Source: Anisodus tanguticus (Eukaryota > Streptophyta > Magnoliopsida > Solanales > Solanaceae). Taken from it: a DNA stretch of 64,000 nt. The number at the start of each line of letters is the position of its first letter. Position 1 is the first letter of the stretch. This document shows positions 63,657 through 64,000 of this stretch, piece after piece. Position numbers and translations under genes: made by a program. The notes beneath the pieces are model-generated. The model was not told where the DNA came from, did not search any database, and saw only the letters and a program-made list of their open reading frames with translations. The DNA lies in the NCBI GenBank assembly GCA_034509755.1, contig CM067547.1, positions 49,006,859 to 49,070,858 of the forward strand, written 5' to 3'.

Positions 63657-64000
63657 CTTAATTAATTCTTTAGTTATTTTAGGCTTATCTGGATTTTAGT
63701 TCTCCAAAGATATCATGACTGCATAGGCAGAGCTAGGATCTGAAGCCTATGAGTAGGATTCTAGTACTTTAAAGTTATATACATATTCGATGTATTTGAA
63801 AATATAAATATAAGATTTGGACTAAAGCTGCTAGATTCGGCCAAACCGTAAACGAAGAGCGCGCTAGCTCCACCCCTGATCATGAGCAGAATCAGATCTA
63901 CGGCAAGTTCAATAGGTCCCGTTGAACCATCACTATCGGTTCAAATGTAAATGTTAAATATACACGTGATATACACTCAGCCCGTGATATACACTGTGGT
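63657..64000. other. Kinase 3' flank with a possible MITE
   Basis: 63726-63880 starts AGGCAGAGCTAGG and ends GCTAGCTCCACCCCTG, imperfect inverted ends like the motif at 5527. No clear 8-bp duplication was found. The rest is the probable 3' UTR and flank. Confidence 0.4.

Overview
The window is nuclear DNA of a flowering plant, most likely of the nightshade family (Solanaceae). The pointers are spliced plant genes, Ty1/copia and Ty3/gypsy retrotransposons, SINEs of the Au and TS types (TS is best known from tobacco relatives), hAT and CACTA transposons, and an RTE LINE with a TTG-rich tail. The genus cannot be fixed from the sequence. About four fifths of the window is transposable element, much of it nested.

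Layout. 1-2769: a minus-strand copia element (D) running off the left edge, with a very short LTR. 3228-4344: two 3' exons of a TPR protein of the SDI1/MS5 (pollenless-3-like) family, followed by a decayed tandem copy of its last exon and an Au SINE. 6708-17797: copia element B (plus strand), whose 5' LTR is split by a complete minus-strand copia element A (6790-13251); both target-site duplications are visible. 18299-21117: a decayed hAT transposon with BED-finger transposase remains. 21188-22990: a CACTA foldback element. 23360-23620: an intact gene for a TDIF-type CLE signalling peptide (CLE41/44 class) with Gln where proline 7 is expected. 25815-27033: a truncated L1 LINE whose empty site survives in a related repeat at 49.9 kb. 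27378-33430: a plus-strand L1 LINE broken by a solo gypsy LTR, a hAT element and an Au SINE. 33530-34990: RTE LINE. 34991-41406: minus-strand gypsy element E. 41422-48561: copia element C with nearly identical LTRs around a ruined interior. 50943-63656: a receptor-like cytoplasmic kinase gene (RLCK-VII, PBL23-like) in five recognisable exons, with introns full of elements; it is a pseudogene lacking the catalytic and activation segments.

Host genes. Only the CLE gene looks intact. The TPR gene is cut by the window or by element D. The kinase has lost the exon part for the HRD and DFG motifs, replaced by a truncated LTR, and one of its splice acceptors reads GG instead of AG.

Most interesting signals. 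(1) Elements A and C have no tRNA-type primer-binding site; the sequence abutting the 5' LTR is instead a perfect 13-15 nt complement of a motif inside the element's own LTR, as expected for self-primed reverse transcription. (2) The TDIF-like peptide carries a position-7 substitution. (3) A copia family lacking reverse transcriptase lies as a roughly 1.45 kb inverted repeat inside the kinase intron. (4) Element C pairs young LTRs with a dead interior, suggesting mobilisation in trans, possibly by an A-like relative.
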